From contig NZ_CP039252.1 in NCBI RefSeq assembly GCF_004795855.1, forward strand, positions 1,054,001 to 1,118,000: 64,000 nt of DNA. Direction: 5' to 3'. Below are positions 45,701-54,462 of this stretch, piece after piece. Each line of letters starts with the position of its first letter. Position 1 is the first letter of the stretch. Source of the DNA: Hydrogenophaga sp. PAMC20947. Lineage in GTDB: Bacteria > Pseudomonadota > Gammaproteobacteria > Burkholderiales > Burkholderiaceae_C. Position numbers and translations under genes: made by a program. The notes under the pieces were generated by a model. It did not search any database and had not been told where the DNA came from. It saw only the letters and a program-made list of their open reading frames with translations.

Positions 45701-48700
45701 GACCGCTTCCGGTCGCGCCGCGTTCGCCTGGGGCAGGGTCAGCACCAGCGCGGTGGTGAGGGCGTGCAGCGCGGGCAGGTAGTCGGTGCGCGGGCGCTGC
45801 GGCAAAGTGGGGATGCCCGCCAGTGTGGCCGACATCACCGACGAGCGCTCCACGTAGCTGGGCAGGTTGTACTTGTCGATCACCGCCAGCAAGGTGACGT
45901 CGTCGTCGCTGGCGGCAGTGGCGAAGGTGACGGTGGCCTGCGCGCCCGGCGCGATCCGCAGGCGCACGCCGAGCACGGCCACCGGGTCCAGACCGGTGTC
46001 GAGCACGCAGGGCGCTTGCGGTACCGGGTCCAACTGCGCCAGCGGCTGGCCTGGCGTGTGCAGCCGGCCCAGCCATTTCGCGCGGTCGGTCTGGCAGCGC
46101 AGCCCCAACACTTCGCCTTCGACGCTGGCCACAAAATGCGCCGCCTGCAGCGCGCTCTCGGTTTGCAGGCGGGGCGTGCGCACGCAACGCAGCGCCTGCT
46201 GCTCGGGCAGCCAGTCGGTTTTCACAAACAAATTGGAAAACGCGGGGTGGGCTTCGTCGGCGGCGGGGCTGGCCAAGGTCAGGTCCAGCGCCGAGATCAG
46301 CTCCAGTTCGATCGGCTCGCTGCTGCGGTTGACGAGAAGTACCTTGCGCAGCTCGATGTCATCTTCCGGGCTGACCCAAACCGTGGTCATCACGCGCAGC
46401 TCAGGCCAGTTGGCCTCGAAACACACGCGGTCGGTGTGGAAGTGGCATTGGTAGCGGGCGTCGGGATCGGGTGCCGGATGGCGCGTGACCGACACCGGTG
46501 CACCGTTGCCGCCGAGGCGCAGGTAGACAAAAGCACCGCTGGCATCGCGCAGCGCGTCGTCGCGCCAGCGGGTGATGCCGGTCTGGTCCCAGCGGCTCCA
46601 GCCTGCACCATTGGAGCGCAGCGTGACGCTGTAGCGCCCGTTGGACAGCAAGTGGGTGGGCTCCAGCGCCTGGGCGCCCGGCGCGAGTGTGCGGAAGTGG
46701 TCGGGGGTTCGCCGTGGCAGGGTCTGCAATGGCCCGGGCATCGTGGCTTGCAACGTCGGCAGCTCCCGCGGCGCGCGCTCGTGCAGCAGCGAACACACCG
46801 CTTCGATGCGCGGGTGCGCCATGCCCCAGCGCTGGGCCACACCTGCAAACAACACATTGGTCAGCGCCACGATGCTCATGCCCTGGTGGTGCGCCATGAA
46901 GGTGTTGACTGGGGTGAAAGGCTCGCCATGGGACTGGCGAGACTGCGTGAAGTCCAGCGCCTCGATGAAGCCGTAACGCCCACGCGCGTTCAGCGCACTC
47001 AAGGCGCGCAGGTTGTCGCAGGCCAGGGCTGTGTCTACCTGGGTGGCAAGCGCGGTGGCGTAGGGTGCGATCACCCGCTCGGCCTCCGGCGTGCGTCGCA
47101 GGGCCAGCCGTGGCACGCCCTGCGGCGCGTACTGGTAGGCCAGCGTGTGGTCTTGGCCGGCGTAGGCGCACTCCGAAATGCCCCATGGCATGGCGGTGCC
47201 ACGCACGAAGGCGATCTGCTCCTGCAGCGCCGATTGGCCAGCCTCGGTCAGGGCGCTGTCGCGCGGCTGCGCGACCACCAGGGTGGGCATCAGGTACTCG
47301 AACATGGACCCCGACCACGAGCGCAAAACCGCGCTGCGCCCGCGGGCGAAAAACGGTCGGCCGAGCGCCGCCCAGTGGCGCACCGGTACGTCGCCCTTGG
47401 CGATGGCGAGCAGGCTGGTGGTGCGCGATTCAGAGGCCAGCAGGTCGTAGAAGCTGGTGTCGAGCTGCTGCTCTTCGAGCCGGTAGCCGATGTGCAGCAG
47501 GTGGCGCTTGGGGTGGTAGAGGAATTGGAAGTCCGCGTCCCAGGCCAAGTTCTCCATTTGGACGGCCAACTCATTGAGGCGCCGGGTGGCGCGCTCGCAG
47601 CTGCCCGCACCGCGCACTGCAGCGTCCTGGCCCGCCGAGAGAAGCGTGGCCAGGTGGTCCGCCAGCAGCCAGCGCAGTTCGTCCTTGGGTGTGGTGGGGT
47701 GGTTGACGATGGCCGGGTTGCGCGCATGTTGCAGGCCCTCCAGCTCGGCCTGTGCTTGCAGCAGCAAAGCGTGGAAGGCGGCGCAGGCGGCGGCCTCGCA
47801 CGGTTCGGGTGGCACGGCTTCGAGCATGCGCCCGATGGCGGTCTGGTGCAGCGGCTGGTGCAGAGCGGACTGCAGCAGCGGCAGGTGGGGCTGCAGGCGC
47901 TGGCGCGAACGGCCAATGGCGCGCAGGCTCGCGGCCGCTTCGTGTGGATCGTGCGCCAGTTCGCGGCAGGCCTGGGCCACCGTGAGCAGGTGCGCACTGA
48001 GGTTGCCGCTGTCCACGGTGGACACATAGCGCGGCAGCAGCGCCTGCAAGGTTTCGGTGTCGTACCAGTTCAGGAAATGGCCGCGGTGGCGCTCCATTTG
48101 TTGCAAAGTGGCGACGGTGGCTTCCAGACGTGCGAGCAGATCCTGTGTGCCGATCCAGCCGAACTGGCGCGCGCAGGCGGTGCTCAGAAGATAGAGCCCG
48201 ATGTTGGTGGGAGAGGTGCGGTGCGCCACCATCTCGTAAGGTGCGATCTGCAGGTTGTCGGGTGGCAGGTGGTGGTTTTGCTCGTTCACGCAGCGCTCGA
48301 AGAGGCGCCAGGTGTCGCGCGCCACGCCGTCGAGCAGCTCGCGGTCGGCGGGTCGCAGCGCCGGACGGCGGCTGGGCCAGGGCGTGTTGGTCACCCACAC
48401 CAGCAGCGGCGCGAGCGCCCACATCACGAGCACCGAGAGCGCCAGCGCACTCGGCGCGGGGATGAACAGCCACAGGCCGCCCAGCCACAACAGCGCGGCG
48501 ATCGGCTCGGTGCGGTGGCGGCGCTGGGTGGCGAGCAGGCCGGTGGCCAGGCCCGCCTGGGCAGCTTCGGCGGTGGTCCATTCGAGCAGGTGCAGCCGGC
48601 TCACCGCGAGCCGGTGCAGTGTGCGCAGCATGGCGTCGAGCGACATCAGGGCTTGCTGCTGCAGCAGCGCGAGGTTCCAGAGTCCGCCGCCGATGGCGCG

Positions 48701-51349
48701 AACCAGATCCGGTGACGCGGCCGCAGAGAAGCGCGCGCCCAGCAGGGCCCAGTGGCGCGGCACCCAGCCCGCCAGCGCGCCCATGAGTGGGCCGGCGCTG
48801 TAGGCGGCCAGCGTGAGCGCCAGCGCCAGGGGCAACGGCAGGCCGATGCCAAGCATGGCCAGGCCGATGAGCAGCAGCGAGGCGGGGGCCACCAGCGAGC
48901 GGCGCAGGTTGTCGAGCAGCTTCCAGCGGTTGATCGCACCCAGCGGCCAGTGCCGGTGGCGCAGCAGGAAAGGCAGCAGCTGCCAGTCGCCGCGGACCCA
49001 GCGGTGCAGGCGCGATGCGGCGGCGTCGGCGTGGGCAGGGTCCGGTTCGATCAGGGTCACGTCGGTCACCACGGCGCAGCGCACCAGGGCGCCTTCGAGC
49101 AGATCGTGGCTGAGCACCTGGTCGGTCGGCAAGCGCTGGCCGAGCACAGCGTGCAAGGTGGCCACGTGCAGCAGGCCCTTGCCGGTGAAGCTGCCTTCAC
49201 CGAACAGGTCCTGGTACACATCGGAGCTCATGGCGCTGTAGGGGTCGATGCCGCGCTGGCCGTCAAACAGCCACTGCCAGATGGTGCGCACGCCCTCGCC
49301 GGCGAGCGGTGGAACGACGCGCGGTTGCAAGATGCCATAGCCCTGCAGCACCCGCTGCCCGGTGTCGTCGAGGCGGGGTTGGTTGTGCGGGTGTTCGGCC
49401 ACACCGACCAGCGTTCGCAGGCGGCCTGGTGGCAGCAGCGTGTCGCTGTCGAGCGTGAAGATGTAGCGCGTGTGCGGCGCCATGCGCGAGAGTTCGCCGA
49501 GGTCGAAAAATGGGCCGGTCGTGCCGGTGGCGAGTGCCGCGACCAGTTGCTCCAGCTTGCCGCGCTTGCGCTCCCAGCCGAGCCAGCGCCGCTGTGTGGC
49601 GCTGGGCGCGCGGGCGCGGTGCAGCAGCAAGAAGCGCGGGGGCTGGCCCGGGGCTTCGGGGTAGCGGTCATTGAGCGCGGCCAGCGCTTGCTGCGCGTGG
49701 GACAGCAGGGCCTCGTCTTCGGGCATGTGTTCGGTATCGGCGTCGGACCAGTCGCTCAGCAAGGCGAACTGGGCGTTGGCTTCGGTGTTGGCCAGGTGGT
49801 GCAGGTGCAGGCGGTGCACCACTTGCGTGATCGATTCGCGGTGGCTCAGCATCGCTGGCACCACCACCATCACGCGGGCGGCGGGGGGGATACCGTCGGC
49901 CAGCAGCAGTCGCGGCAGGTGTGAGGGCTTGACCGATTCGCAGATCAGCCGGTTGACCAGGGCCACCACCGCTTCGGATGCGGGCGCCAGCATCAGCAGG
50001 CCCGCCAGCACCGTGCCCAGTTGCGCGGGCCAGCCGGCGGCCAACCAGCCCGGTCGGTGCAGCAGCCAGGCCACCAGCAGCAGCGAGCCCAGCAACATGA
50101 GGCTCAGGTAGGCGAACGTGCGTGAGATTCCCGGCGCCGCACGCCACAGGCCGGCCGTGCGGTGGTGCTTCAGGCCCAGCGCCTGTTCCAGCGTCAGGCG
50201 CCCCTCGCCCTGCAGCCAGTGCGAGGCCAGCGCGGTGGGACCGGTTTGCTCGCCCATCAAGGGCAGCAACTTCTTCGCCACTGCGGCCTCACCCAGGCCG
50301 CTTTGAACGCTCAGTCGTTCGATACCGTGCAGCGTGGTGTCGCGGGTGGCGTCGTCTTCGGCCTCAAACACCGCCGAACCGAGCATCACGCGGATGACCC
50401 GGCTGGTGCGCGCCACGGTGTCGGCCCAGTCCGAGGCGCCAATCAGGCGCAGCGCGGTCACCGCGTTGCCCACGCTCAGGTGGTCGGCGGCCTGGGTCGC
50501 GTGTTGCTGGGTCTGCAGGGCGGCCAGATCGGGCACCTCTTGCTGCAGCCAGGTTCGCACCTGGACCAGCGCCGGGCCATCGGCCTCCTGCGTATGGCCC
50601 ACCAGGCTTTGGGCCAGGTGCGACACAAACACCTCGCCCACGCCACGCCGGTCCATCATCCCGCGCATGTCCGTCACGGCGTCCAGGGAGAGCGTATCGA
50701 TGTGGCTGGCGCACAGGCTGGCCAGTTCGCGCGCGGCCTTGTGGCTGGCGATGCGGTCGGCCAGGCGGCGCAGGTTTTCCACCAGCACCACGCGCAAGGT
50801 GGTGGGCAGCGCCCAGAGCTCGCCCTGGCTGAGTTCTCGCGCATCCTGATAGGCATTGAGAAAATGAATCAGCAGGGTTTCGTCGAAGGCGCTGTCGGTG
50901 TGGGCCACAAAGGCCCAGGCCACGCCGTAGATGCGCGGCAGGCCAATCAGCGGCGCGTCCTGTAGCACAGGCAGCGAACGGTAGTAGCGCGACGGAAGCC
51001 CTTCGCGGATTTCGCTCAGTTGGGCTTCGATCAGGTGGAAGTTGTCAAGCAGCCATTCGGCCGCGGGGCTGATGTCGTGCCCGTCGTGCGCTTCCAGCGC
51101 GATGTACTGGTAGGCCGCGCGAAGGGTGCGCACATTGTTTTGCAGGCGCGGGTAAAACGTGGCCTGACCCATGCGGGCGGGGCCCGCCCGGTGCGATGCA
51201 CCCAGACTGCGTCCATGCTGCTCGAAACGCGCCAGCCCGAACAGCTCAGAGCGGATCGGCTCCAGCGCCGCGCCGCGCGTGGCGTCCAGCATGCGTTCAA
51301 GCCGCTTCGGGACCCAGGACCATTGCGCCAGCCAGCGGGCATCCACCAT
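42758..51349 (-). CDS. ndvB: cyclic beta-1,2-glucan synthase (NdvB-like)
   Basis: The 2,863-residue giant has the NdvB layout: an N-terminal cytoplasmic/helical part, membrane segments (for example LMLLGSLLLVAWLLHRPGWL), and a GT84-type glycosyltransferase with YIFTLDSDTLLPPGRLRTLV and LLEGALVRCAVVTDVTLIEP. A second membrane block follows (LLIGLAMLGIGLPLPLALAL). The C-terminal half has carbohydrate-binding and GH94-type glucan phosphorylase-like domains (WNDGMNRVGSEGRGES, GQYAHAGVWALMAAATLALR, WYTGSAAWLHRAALESILGL). It makes periplasmic cyclic glucans used in osmotic adaptation and host interaction. No frameshift is seen along 8.6 kb. A small membrane protein gene lies 3 bases upstream. Confidence 0.92.
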   Translation of the reverse strand: MVDARWLAQWSWVPKRLERMLDATRGAALEPIRSELFGLARFEQHGRSLGASHRAGPARMGQATFYPRLQNNVRTLRAAYQYIALEAHDGHDISPAAEWLLDNFHLIEAQLSEIREGLPSRYYRSLPVLQDAPLIGLPRIYGVAWAFVAHTDSAFDETLLIHFLNAYQDARELSQGELWALPTTLRVVLVENLRRLADRIASHKAARELASLCASHIDTLSLDAVTDMRGMMDRRGVGEVFVSHLAQSLVGHTQEADGPALVQVRTWLQQEVPDLAALQTQQHATQAADHLSVGNAVTALRLIGASDWADTVARTSRVIRVMLGSAVFEAEDDATRDTTLHGIERLSVQSGLGEAAVAKKLLPLMGEQTGPTALASHWLQGEGRLTLEQALGLKHHRTAGLWRAAPGISRTFAYLSLMLLGSLLLVAWLLHRPGWLAAGWPAQLGTVLAGLLMLAPASEAVVALVNRLICESVKPSHLPRLLLADGIPPAARVMVVVPAMLSHRESITQVVHRLHLHHLANTEANAQFALLSDWSDADTEHMPEDEALLSHAQQALAALNDRYPEAPGQPPRFLLLHRARAPSATQRRWLGWERKRGKLEQLVAALATGTTGPFFDLGELSRMAPHTRYIFTLDSDTLLPPGRLRTLVGVAEHPHNQPRLDDTGQRVLQGYGILQPRVVPPLAGEGVRTIWQWLFDGQRGIDPYSAMSSDVYQDLFGEGSFTGKGLLHVATLHAVLGQRLPTDQVLSHDLLEGALVRCAVVTDVTLIEPDPAHADAAASRLHRWVRGDWQLLPFLLRHRHWPLGAINRWKLLDNLRRSLVAPASLLLIGLAMLGIGLPLPLALALTLAAYSAGPLMGALAGWVPRHWALLGARFSAAASPDLVRAIGGGLWNLALLQQQALMSLDAMLRTLHRLAVSRLHLLEWTTAEAAQAGLATGLLATQRRHRTEPIAALLWLGGLWLFIPAPSALALSVLVMWALAPLLVWVTNTPWPSRRPALRPADRELLDGVARDTWRLFERCVNEQNHHLPPDNLQIAPYEMVAHRTSPTNIGLYLLSTACARQFGWIGTQDLLARLEATVATLQQMERHRGHFLNWYDTETLQALLPRYVSTVDSGNLSAHLLTVAQACRELAHDPHEAAASLRAIGRSRQRLQPHLPLLQSALHQPLHQTAIGRMLEAVPPEPCEAAACAAFHALLLQAQAELEGLQHARNPAIVNHPTTPKDELRWLLADHLATLLSAGQDAAVRGAGSCERATRRLNELAVQMENLAWDADFQFLYHPKRHLLHIGYRLEEQQLDTSFYDLLASESRTTSLLAIAKGDVPVRHWAALGRPFFARGRSAVLRSWSGSMFEYLMPTLVVAQPRDSALTEAGQSALQEQIAFVRGTAMPWGISECAYAGQDHTLAYQYAPQGVPRLALRRTPEAERVIAPYATALATQVDTALACDNLRALSALNARGRYGFIEALDFTQSRQSHGEPFTPVNTFMAHHQGMSIVALTNVLFAGVAQRWGMAHPRIEAVCSLLHERAPRELPTLQATMPGPLQTLPRRTPDHFRTLAPGAQALEPTHLLSNGRYSVTLRSNGAGWSRWDQTGITRWRDDALRDASGAFVYLRLGGNGAPVSVTRHPAPDPDARYQCHFHTDRVCFEANWPELRVMTTVWVSPEDDIELRKVLLVNRSSEPIELELISALDLTLASPAADEAHPAFSNLFVKTDWLPEQQALRCVRTPRLQTESALQAAHFVASVEGEVLGLRCQTDRAKWLGRLHTPGQPLAQLDPVPQAPCVLDTGLDPVAVLGVRLRIAPGAQATVTFATAASDDDVTLLAVIDKYNLPSYVERSSVMSATLAGIPTLPQRPRTDYLPALHALTTALVLTLPQANAARPEAVNAAPPRSDRRTLWPLGISGDRPVLLVHGGAPQGLGLLRVLSLLLREWSRAGVACDLVVLSREVHSYHMPLQSELTLLHEQHTADQQARSGPAVTGLHLLRADDLSPEQITTLQSLARVQLQADGQALLHHVRAWCDRQEPPVPRLWTGLAAVADPVPLHVSETSPTPSLGAFTGKRSDFAFEVGDGQAPERPWTNVLANPDFGTIVSESGAGNTWALNSRLNQLTAWANDAVADPPCEWFLLQDRRTREVWSMAPSAWGAEATSYQVVHTQGLTTISHRRGPLAVTVSWCVDAESAVKQVRIQLTNHGPGKAHLRIVGLVEWMMGEKRRDRATLMSKPYFVSLPGTGLLGLLCTQTEAAAGFGGGTAFFCEAQDAVGDPDGMDWTCDRSAFFDARGQLALPQRLGQRSGYGLDPCAALSRPLTLRAGASLEQVFLLGYASDPETARELMRQARLTHAAERERATQARWDTLLGASQVKTPDPLFDTMVNRWLLYQTVSSRLWAKAGFYQAGGATGYRDQLQDAMALVWAQPAILRTQIVLCASRQFEEGDVQHWWHEPGGAGVRTHFSDDLLWLPYATTHYLQATGDTALLDEPVSFLEGPPVPEGAEDRYDTPAISALQASVYEHGARAIDRSLPVGAHGLPLMGAGDWNDGMNRVGSEGRGESVWLAWFLCSIVNDWLPLARARGERDRARRWEAALAGWLEALGTEAWDGAWFKRAFFDDGSPLGSASQPEARIDLIAQAWSVLSDQTSPERQRQAMDAVEAQLVDVDHGLIRLLTPPLENAEPSAGYIQAYPPGVRENGGQYAHAGVWALMAAATLALREPGNTFARNTPYRYFTYLSPAHRAVHPQWGAAYGVEPYAMAADVYSAPPYAGRGGWSWYTGSAAWLHRAALESILGLHQQADELWFTPCLPAHWPRAEITLVRGGSSMHFVLVRATPEEALDTGAGPNASLLNVGEHLRWKSLPQHSRFVIPLPTEA

Positions 51350-51352
51350 GCT

Positions 51353-51604
51353 TTACAGCAACAGCATTGAGCCACCGACCAGCAGCAAGATCACCAGCAC
51401 CGAAGTGACCACCCGCCCGGCCACCATGTCGTGCAGATCGTCGGCGCCGGTCTGCAGAGTCTGCAGCGGGCCGCGCAGCGCACCACACTGGCTAAGGTGA
51501 TCGCCCAGCGCCGAGCGCTCCAGAGGAGAGATTTCCGCCGTGTGGCCGAAGGAAGAGGTGTCCCAACTTGGCGTGTGGGAAGAAATTTTGGACATGGGCG
51601 GCAT
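51353..51604 (-). CDS. 83-aa membrane-anchored protein upstream of ndvB
   Basis: The product has a soluble N-terminus (MPPMSKISSHTPSWDTSSFG), an amphipathic middle and a C-terminal membrane helix (VVTSVLVILLLVGGSMLLL). Its stop lies 3 bases before the ndvB start, so the two are almost certainly cotranscribed. The tail-anchored layout suggests a small partner of the glucan synthase; I do not recognise the family. An alternative start is the ATG at the fourth codon. A palindrome (51673) lies 69 bases upstream. Confidence 0.65.
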   Translation of the reverse strand: MPPMSKISSHTPSWDTSSFGHTAEISPLERSALGDHLSQCGALRGPLQTLQTGADDLHDMVAGRVVTSVLVILLLVGGSMLLL

Positions 51605-51672
51605 CGTCTTTCTGGGCAGTTGGAAGGGGAGCGCTATGGCGTTGCCTTGTTTGTAGTGCCACAGGTGCTGTG

Positions 51673-51692
51673 TGTCTGTGCGGTGACGAACA
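51673..51692. promoter_or_regulatory. island palindrome for the ndvB direction
   Basis: TCTGTGCG-GTGA-CGAACACT has a perfect left half and five of six core bases on the right. It is 69 bases upstream of the small gene that leads ndvB. Confidence 0.58.
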
Positions 51693-51722
51693 CTGGGGTG
51701 CGGGTTGGGGGAACTGGAATGG

Positions 51723-51742
51723 GGTGTGCGTCAGCGCACAGA
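51723..51742. promoter_or_regulatory. island palindrome for the glycine-zipper gene, perfect core
   Basis: GGTGTGCG-TCAG-CGCACAGA is symmetric over TGTGCG-N4-CGCACA and lies 53 bases before the start at 51795. Confidence 0.66.
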
Positions 51743-51794
51743 CCACGCGCCGCGTGCGGCCTACTGTCAGGTTTTTTCCTACCAAGGAGTCACC

Positions 51795-52424
51795 ATGCCC
51801 CATCAGACTTCCCGCCTTCTTTGGCGCTCGCCCACCACCTGGCTGGCTGTTGCGGCTTTGTCCACCCTGGCTGGTTGCGCCGCGCCGCATCCGGTGTATT
51901 CCCAGCCCGTAGCGCAAGCACAGCCACCCGTGATGGTCGCTTCGGGTCCGAATGGCCGAGGCGACCGTCCTTCGCGCGACTACCGCCGCCGCCACAACGA
52001 GGCGCTGTACCAGGCGGATGTCTTGTCGGTGCGCGCTGTTATGGGGCAGACCGAGCAGCGCTGCTGGATCGAGCGCGAAGCGGTGGCGCCACAGCGTTCC
52101 GATGCCAACGTGCCTGGCGCCCTCATCGGTGGCGTCATCGGTGGCATCCTGGGCCACCAGGTGGGAGGCGGTACTGGCCGCGATCTGGCCACGGTGGGCG
52201 GCGCAGTGGCCGGTGCGGTGATCGGATCCAACGTAGGCCGCGATCGCTACGGTAACCCGGTGGCCACGCAGGATGTGCGGCGCTGCACCAATGAGCCGGT
52301 GAGCAGCGAACCCGCCTATTGGGATGTGACCTACCAGTTCCGTGGCGTGACGCACCGCGCGCAAATGACGTCGCCACCCGGTCGCAGCATCATCGTGAAC
52401 GCAGACGGCGATCCGCGGGAATAA
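51795..52424 (+). CDS. glycine-zipper 2TM-domain lipoprotein
   Basis: The 209-residue product has a lipoprotein signal (WLAVAALSTLAGC, lipobox LAGC). The glycine-zipper region follows (GALIGGVIGGILGHQVGGGT, then TVGGAVAGAVIGSNVG), as in the SlyB/Rick-17kDa group of outer-membrane lipoproteins. The C-terminus (AYWDVTYQFRGVTHRAQMTS) fits the same family, often annotated as an unknown or beta-barrel-assembly-enhancing protein. AAGGAG precedes the ATG. It is divergent from ndvB and may have an envelope-stress role. Confidence 0.87.
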   Translation: MPHQTSRLLWRSPTTWLAVAALSTLAGCAAPHPVYSQPVAQAQPPVMVASGPNGRGDRPSRDYRRRHNEALYQADVLSVRAVMGQTEQRCWIEREAVAPQRSDANVPGALIGGVIGGILGHQVGGGTGRDLATVGGAVAGAVIGSNVGRDRYGNPVATQDVRRCTNEPVSSEPAYWDVTYQFRGVTHRAQMTSPPGRSIIVNADGDPRE

Positions 52425-52509
52425 AGGGGCGCCCCAGGGGGCGATGCGTGTGGCCCGGCGGAGCCGGTCCCACCGCATCCTGGGGTTGAGGCCCGGGCAC
52501 AAGAACCTG

Positions 52510-52625
52510 AGCGTTCTTCTGGCGCGATTGCACAGGAATCACACTTTCGCGCCACAAAAAGAAAAGCCTGCTACCGATTAAGTAGCAGGCTTTTCAGTTG
52601 CCTTGCGGCTTGTAGTGGCTCCCCG
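52510..52625. repeat. left 116-bp direct repeat (att site) of the integrative element
   Basis: The sequence repeats at 59333-59448 with four mismatches, all in the first part; the last 70 bases are identical. It contains an inverted repeat GGCGCG/CGCGCC, a copy of the tRNA-Asn terminator hairpin (52562-52594), and the last 10 bases of the tRNA-Asn gene (TGGCTCCCCG on the plus strand). Confidence 0.93.
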
Positions 52626-52850
52626 GGAAGGCCTATCCTGAGAACTGGGAACTGAGTATCGTATTCGATCAAGACCGTTGAGGCAATATGCAATATCTCA
52701 TGCACCCAAGGTACTTCGGTCTGCGATTGATCCCAAGGGCTGTTCGAGCACTTTATTCAAGCGAAGAACCACCTGACCTACATCCTTGGTGCGAACGATG
52801 TACAAGAAACATCGACTCTTTGGGATAGTCCAATTCTGGCAGGCATGCTG
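52626..52850. other. left end of the element with a possible coding remnant
   Basis: No complete gene is seen. One plus-strand frame is open from 52731 to a TAG at 52902 and reads like protein (LFEHFIQAKNHLTYILGAND), but it has no start and overlaps the end of the next gene. It may be the tail of a gene destroyed on integration or deletion. Confidence 0.4.
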
Positions 52851-53861
52851 TCACCAGAACAAGTTTTTGCTGTACAAAATGTTCGCCAAAACACTTGTGA
52901 CTAGTGAGCTCACCCATACCACTGCATATCGAGTAATTCCCCAGCGAGGTTCATTTTTAACCTTTTCATATCTCTCCCGGTCATGTTCGGTGAAAACGAT
53001 ATGGCCTCTTCGGATGAAAAAAACTGCTCCTTGTACGTATGTTTTTATCATCATGACAGTTATGCCCAATAGTGCAAGCGCAGGCACCGATTTGACAAAA
53101 AAGATGCTAGTGTCTTTTATGCTTTTTAGTTCGGCGGTGGTTGCGATTACTTTATCTATCCCAAATCCGGTCCAGATTGCTATGGAACAAAAGAAAACTA
53201 TGTATGAAAAATATAGAACTAAATTGTCTGCGTTTCGATTGAAGAATTTTTCGAAAGCAGTGGGCGAATTTAGGACTGTGGATGCGTGATTCTTAAGTAG
53301 CCCGGCTATGTCGGTGGCCCAAGTTCGCTCAGTGTGTACTATCCTAAAGTCAAAATATGGGCCTCGAAAGAAGAACTTTCGAGGAAGTTCAGAAAACCCG
53401 CCCATGGATGCAAAGGTAACTTCAATCTCCTGTTTTTCAGGTGCATCATGACCGCGAAATTTTATTAAATACGTTGCAGAAATTTTCACCGCTGTGGGAT
53501 GACACTGTGTCGTCGGATGAAAGCTCTCAAAATCGTTTAGATTATTGTGAACTACTGATTGTCCATCGTCATAGTAGACAGTTATTCCAAAGTAAATTAG
53601 AGATGCATCATTTTGCTTTGCCATTCGCTGCACGAGCAAATGGTAAACGTTCGTTATCGCGCTTGGTCCAATCTTAAATCCGCCTGCAACCTCTCCCCGG
53701 AGTTCTTGTGGTTTCCCAAGTAGCCCTCCAACAAATTTTTCGAAGTCCTTTATTTCACATGGAAGCATCACGTAGTACGGGCCTTCTCCTTGTGTCCTAT
53801 TTAACTCAGTGTCTCCGTTCGAAGAGGTGATTCTTGGTAGATGTTGTTCGCTGTCTTTCAC
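52851..53861 (-). CDS. unknown membrane protein, element cargo
   Basis: The 336-residue product has a soluble N-terminal part of about 200 residues with no motif I recognise (GPYYVMLPCEIKDFEKFVGG, SLIYFGITVYYDDGQSVVHN). Three C-terminal membrane helices follow (about 214-235, 257-283, 308-331), with a charged loop before the last. The start is GTG after an excellent GGAGAAATC site. The gene is far richer in A/T than its surroundings, a sign of foreign origin. It stands alone at the end of the element opposite the integrase, the usual place for cargo such as defence or toxin genes; that role is only a suggestion. Confidence 0.75.
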   Translation of the reverse strand: MKDSEQHLPRITSSNGDTELNRTQGEGPYYVMLPCEIKDFEKFVGGLLGKPQELRGEVAGGFKIGPSAITNVYHLLVQRMAKQNDASLIYFGITVYYDDGQSVVHNNLNDFESFHPTTQCHPTAVKISATYLIKFRGHDAPEKQEIEVTFASMGGFSELPRKFFFRGPYFDFRIVHTERTWATDIAGLLKNHASTVLNSPTAFEKFFNRNADNLVLYFSYIVFFCSIAIWTGFGIDKVIATTAELKSIKDTSIFFVKSVPALALLGITVMMIKTYVQGAVFFIRRGHIVFTEHDRERYEKVKNEPRWGITRYAVVWVSSLVTSVLANILYSKNLFW

Positions 53862-53875
53862 GATTTCTCCGGAGA

Positions 53876-54007
53876 CCCCGTTCGAGTAACACGGGGGGTT
53901 GTAAATACGAAGAGCAAAGTATAGGACTTTTTGTTACATGTATCCATCCTCAAAGAGAGGGAGAGGGAGCGTCGCGGAGCGTGAGCCCGCGCGCTGCCTC
54001 TCCCTCT
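53876..54007. repeat. two hairpins in the 214-base gap before the replication genes
   Basis: A short hairpin CCCCG/CGGGG lies at 53876-53896. A longer structure has 11-base perfect arms at 53956-53966 (AGAGGGAGAGG) and 53997-54007, with a G/C-rich loop that can fold again, followed by TTT. The second may be a terminator. Both could instead belong to a replication origin, as they sit just before a replication-initiation gene. Confidence 0.5.
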
Positions 54008-54075
54008 TTTGTTAGAAAAGTTGTTGACTGTCTATGAAATGTCAAATAACATTCGTAAAACTTTGGAGATCAAGC

Positions 54076-54462
54076 ATGAAAGCGAAAGATTTGGCATCTG
54101 TCTGGGGCTCACCAGACAACAGTAGGCTCACCGCGAAGCAGTCTTCCTTCCGCCTGCCTGTGCACGTGGCTGCAAAGTTGGCTGCACTCGCAGAGATGTA
54201 TCCGCAGAAGACAAAGACGCAAATGGTGGCTGATTTGCTTTCTGCTGCACTGACAGATTTGGAATCTGGACTCCCAGCTTTTCCCGGTGAGATCTTTCCT
54301 GAGACGGAAGACGGCGAACAGTTGTACGAGGCTGCTGGCCCTGCACAGCTCTTTCGAACACTCACAAACAAGTTCTATGCTGAGCTGGAGATGGAGCTGG
54401 GCAACGAAACTCCTGAACCTTTCTACAAAGGATCGTTGTTGGTCACGAGGGACGGGAAATGA
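54076..54462 (+). CDS. ribbon-helix-helix-like DNA-binding protein
   Basis: The 128-residue protein has SSFRLPVHVAAKLAALAEMY followed by KTKTQMVADLLSAALTDLE, which looks like a ribbon-helix-helix (CopG/Arc type) fold. The C-terminal part is acidic and unlike known families. The start at 54076 is chosen for the GGAGATC before it. It overlaps the replication-initiation gene by ATGA and probably regulates or assists it. Confidence 0.65.
   Translation: MKAKDLASVWGSPDNSRLTAKQSSFRLPVHVAAKLAALAEMYPQKTKTQMVADLLSAALTDLESGLPAFPGEIFPETEDGEQLYEAAGPAQLFRTLTNKFYAELEMELGNETPEPFYKGSLLVTRDGK

Noticed and set aside
45224..48715. A 1,163-codon open frame on the plus strand inside ndvB
   Set aside because: It is antisense to a fully conserved glycosyltransferase/phosphorylase coding region. 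It is rich in Arg, Gly, His and Gln, with no domain or start signal, and is a by-product of high third-position GC.
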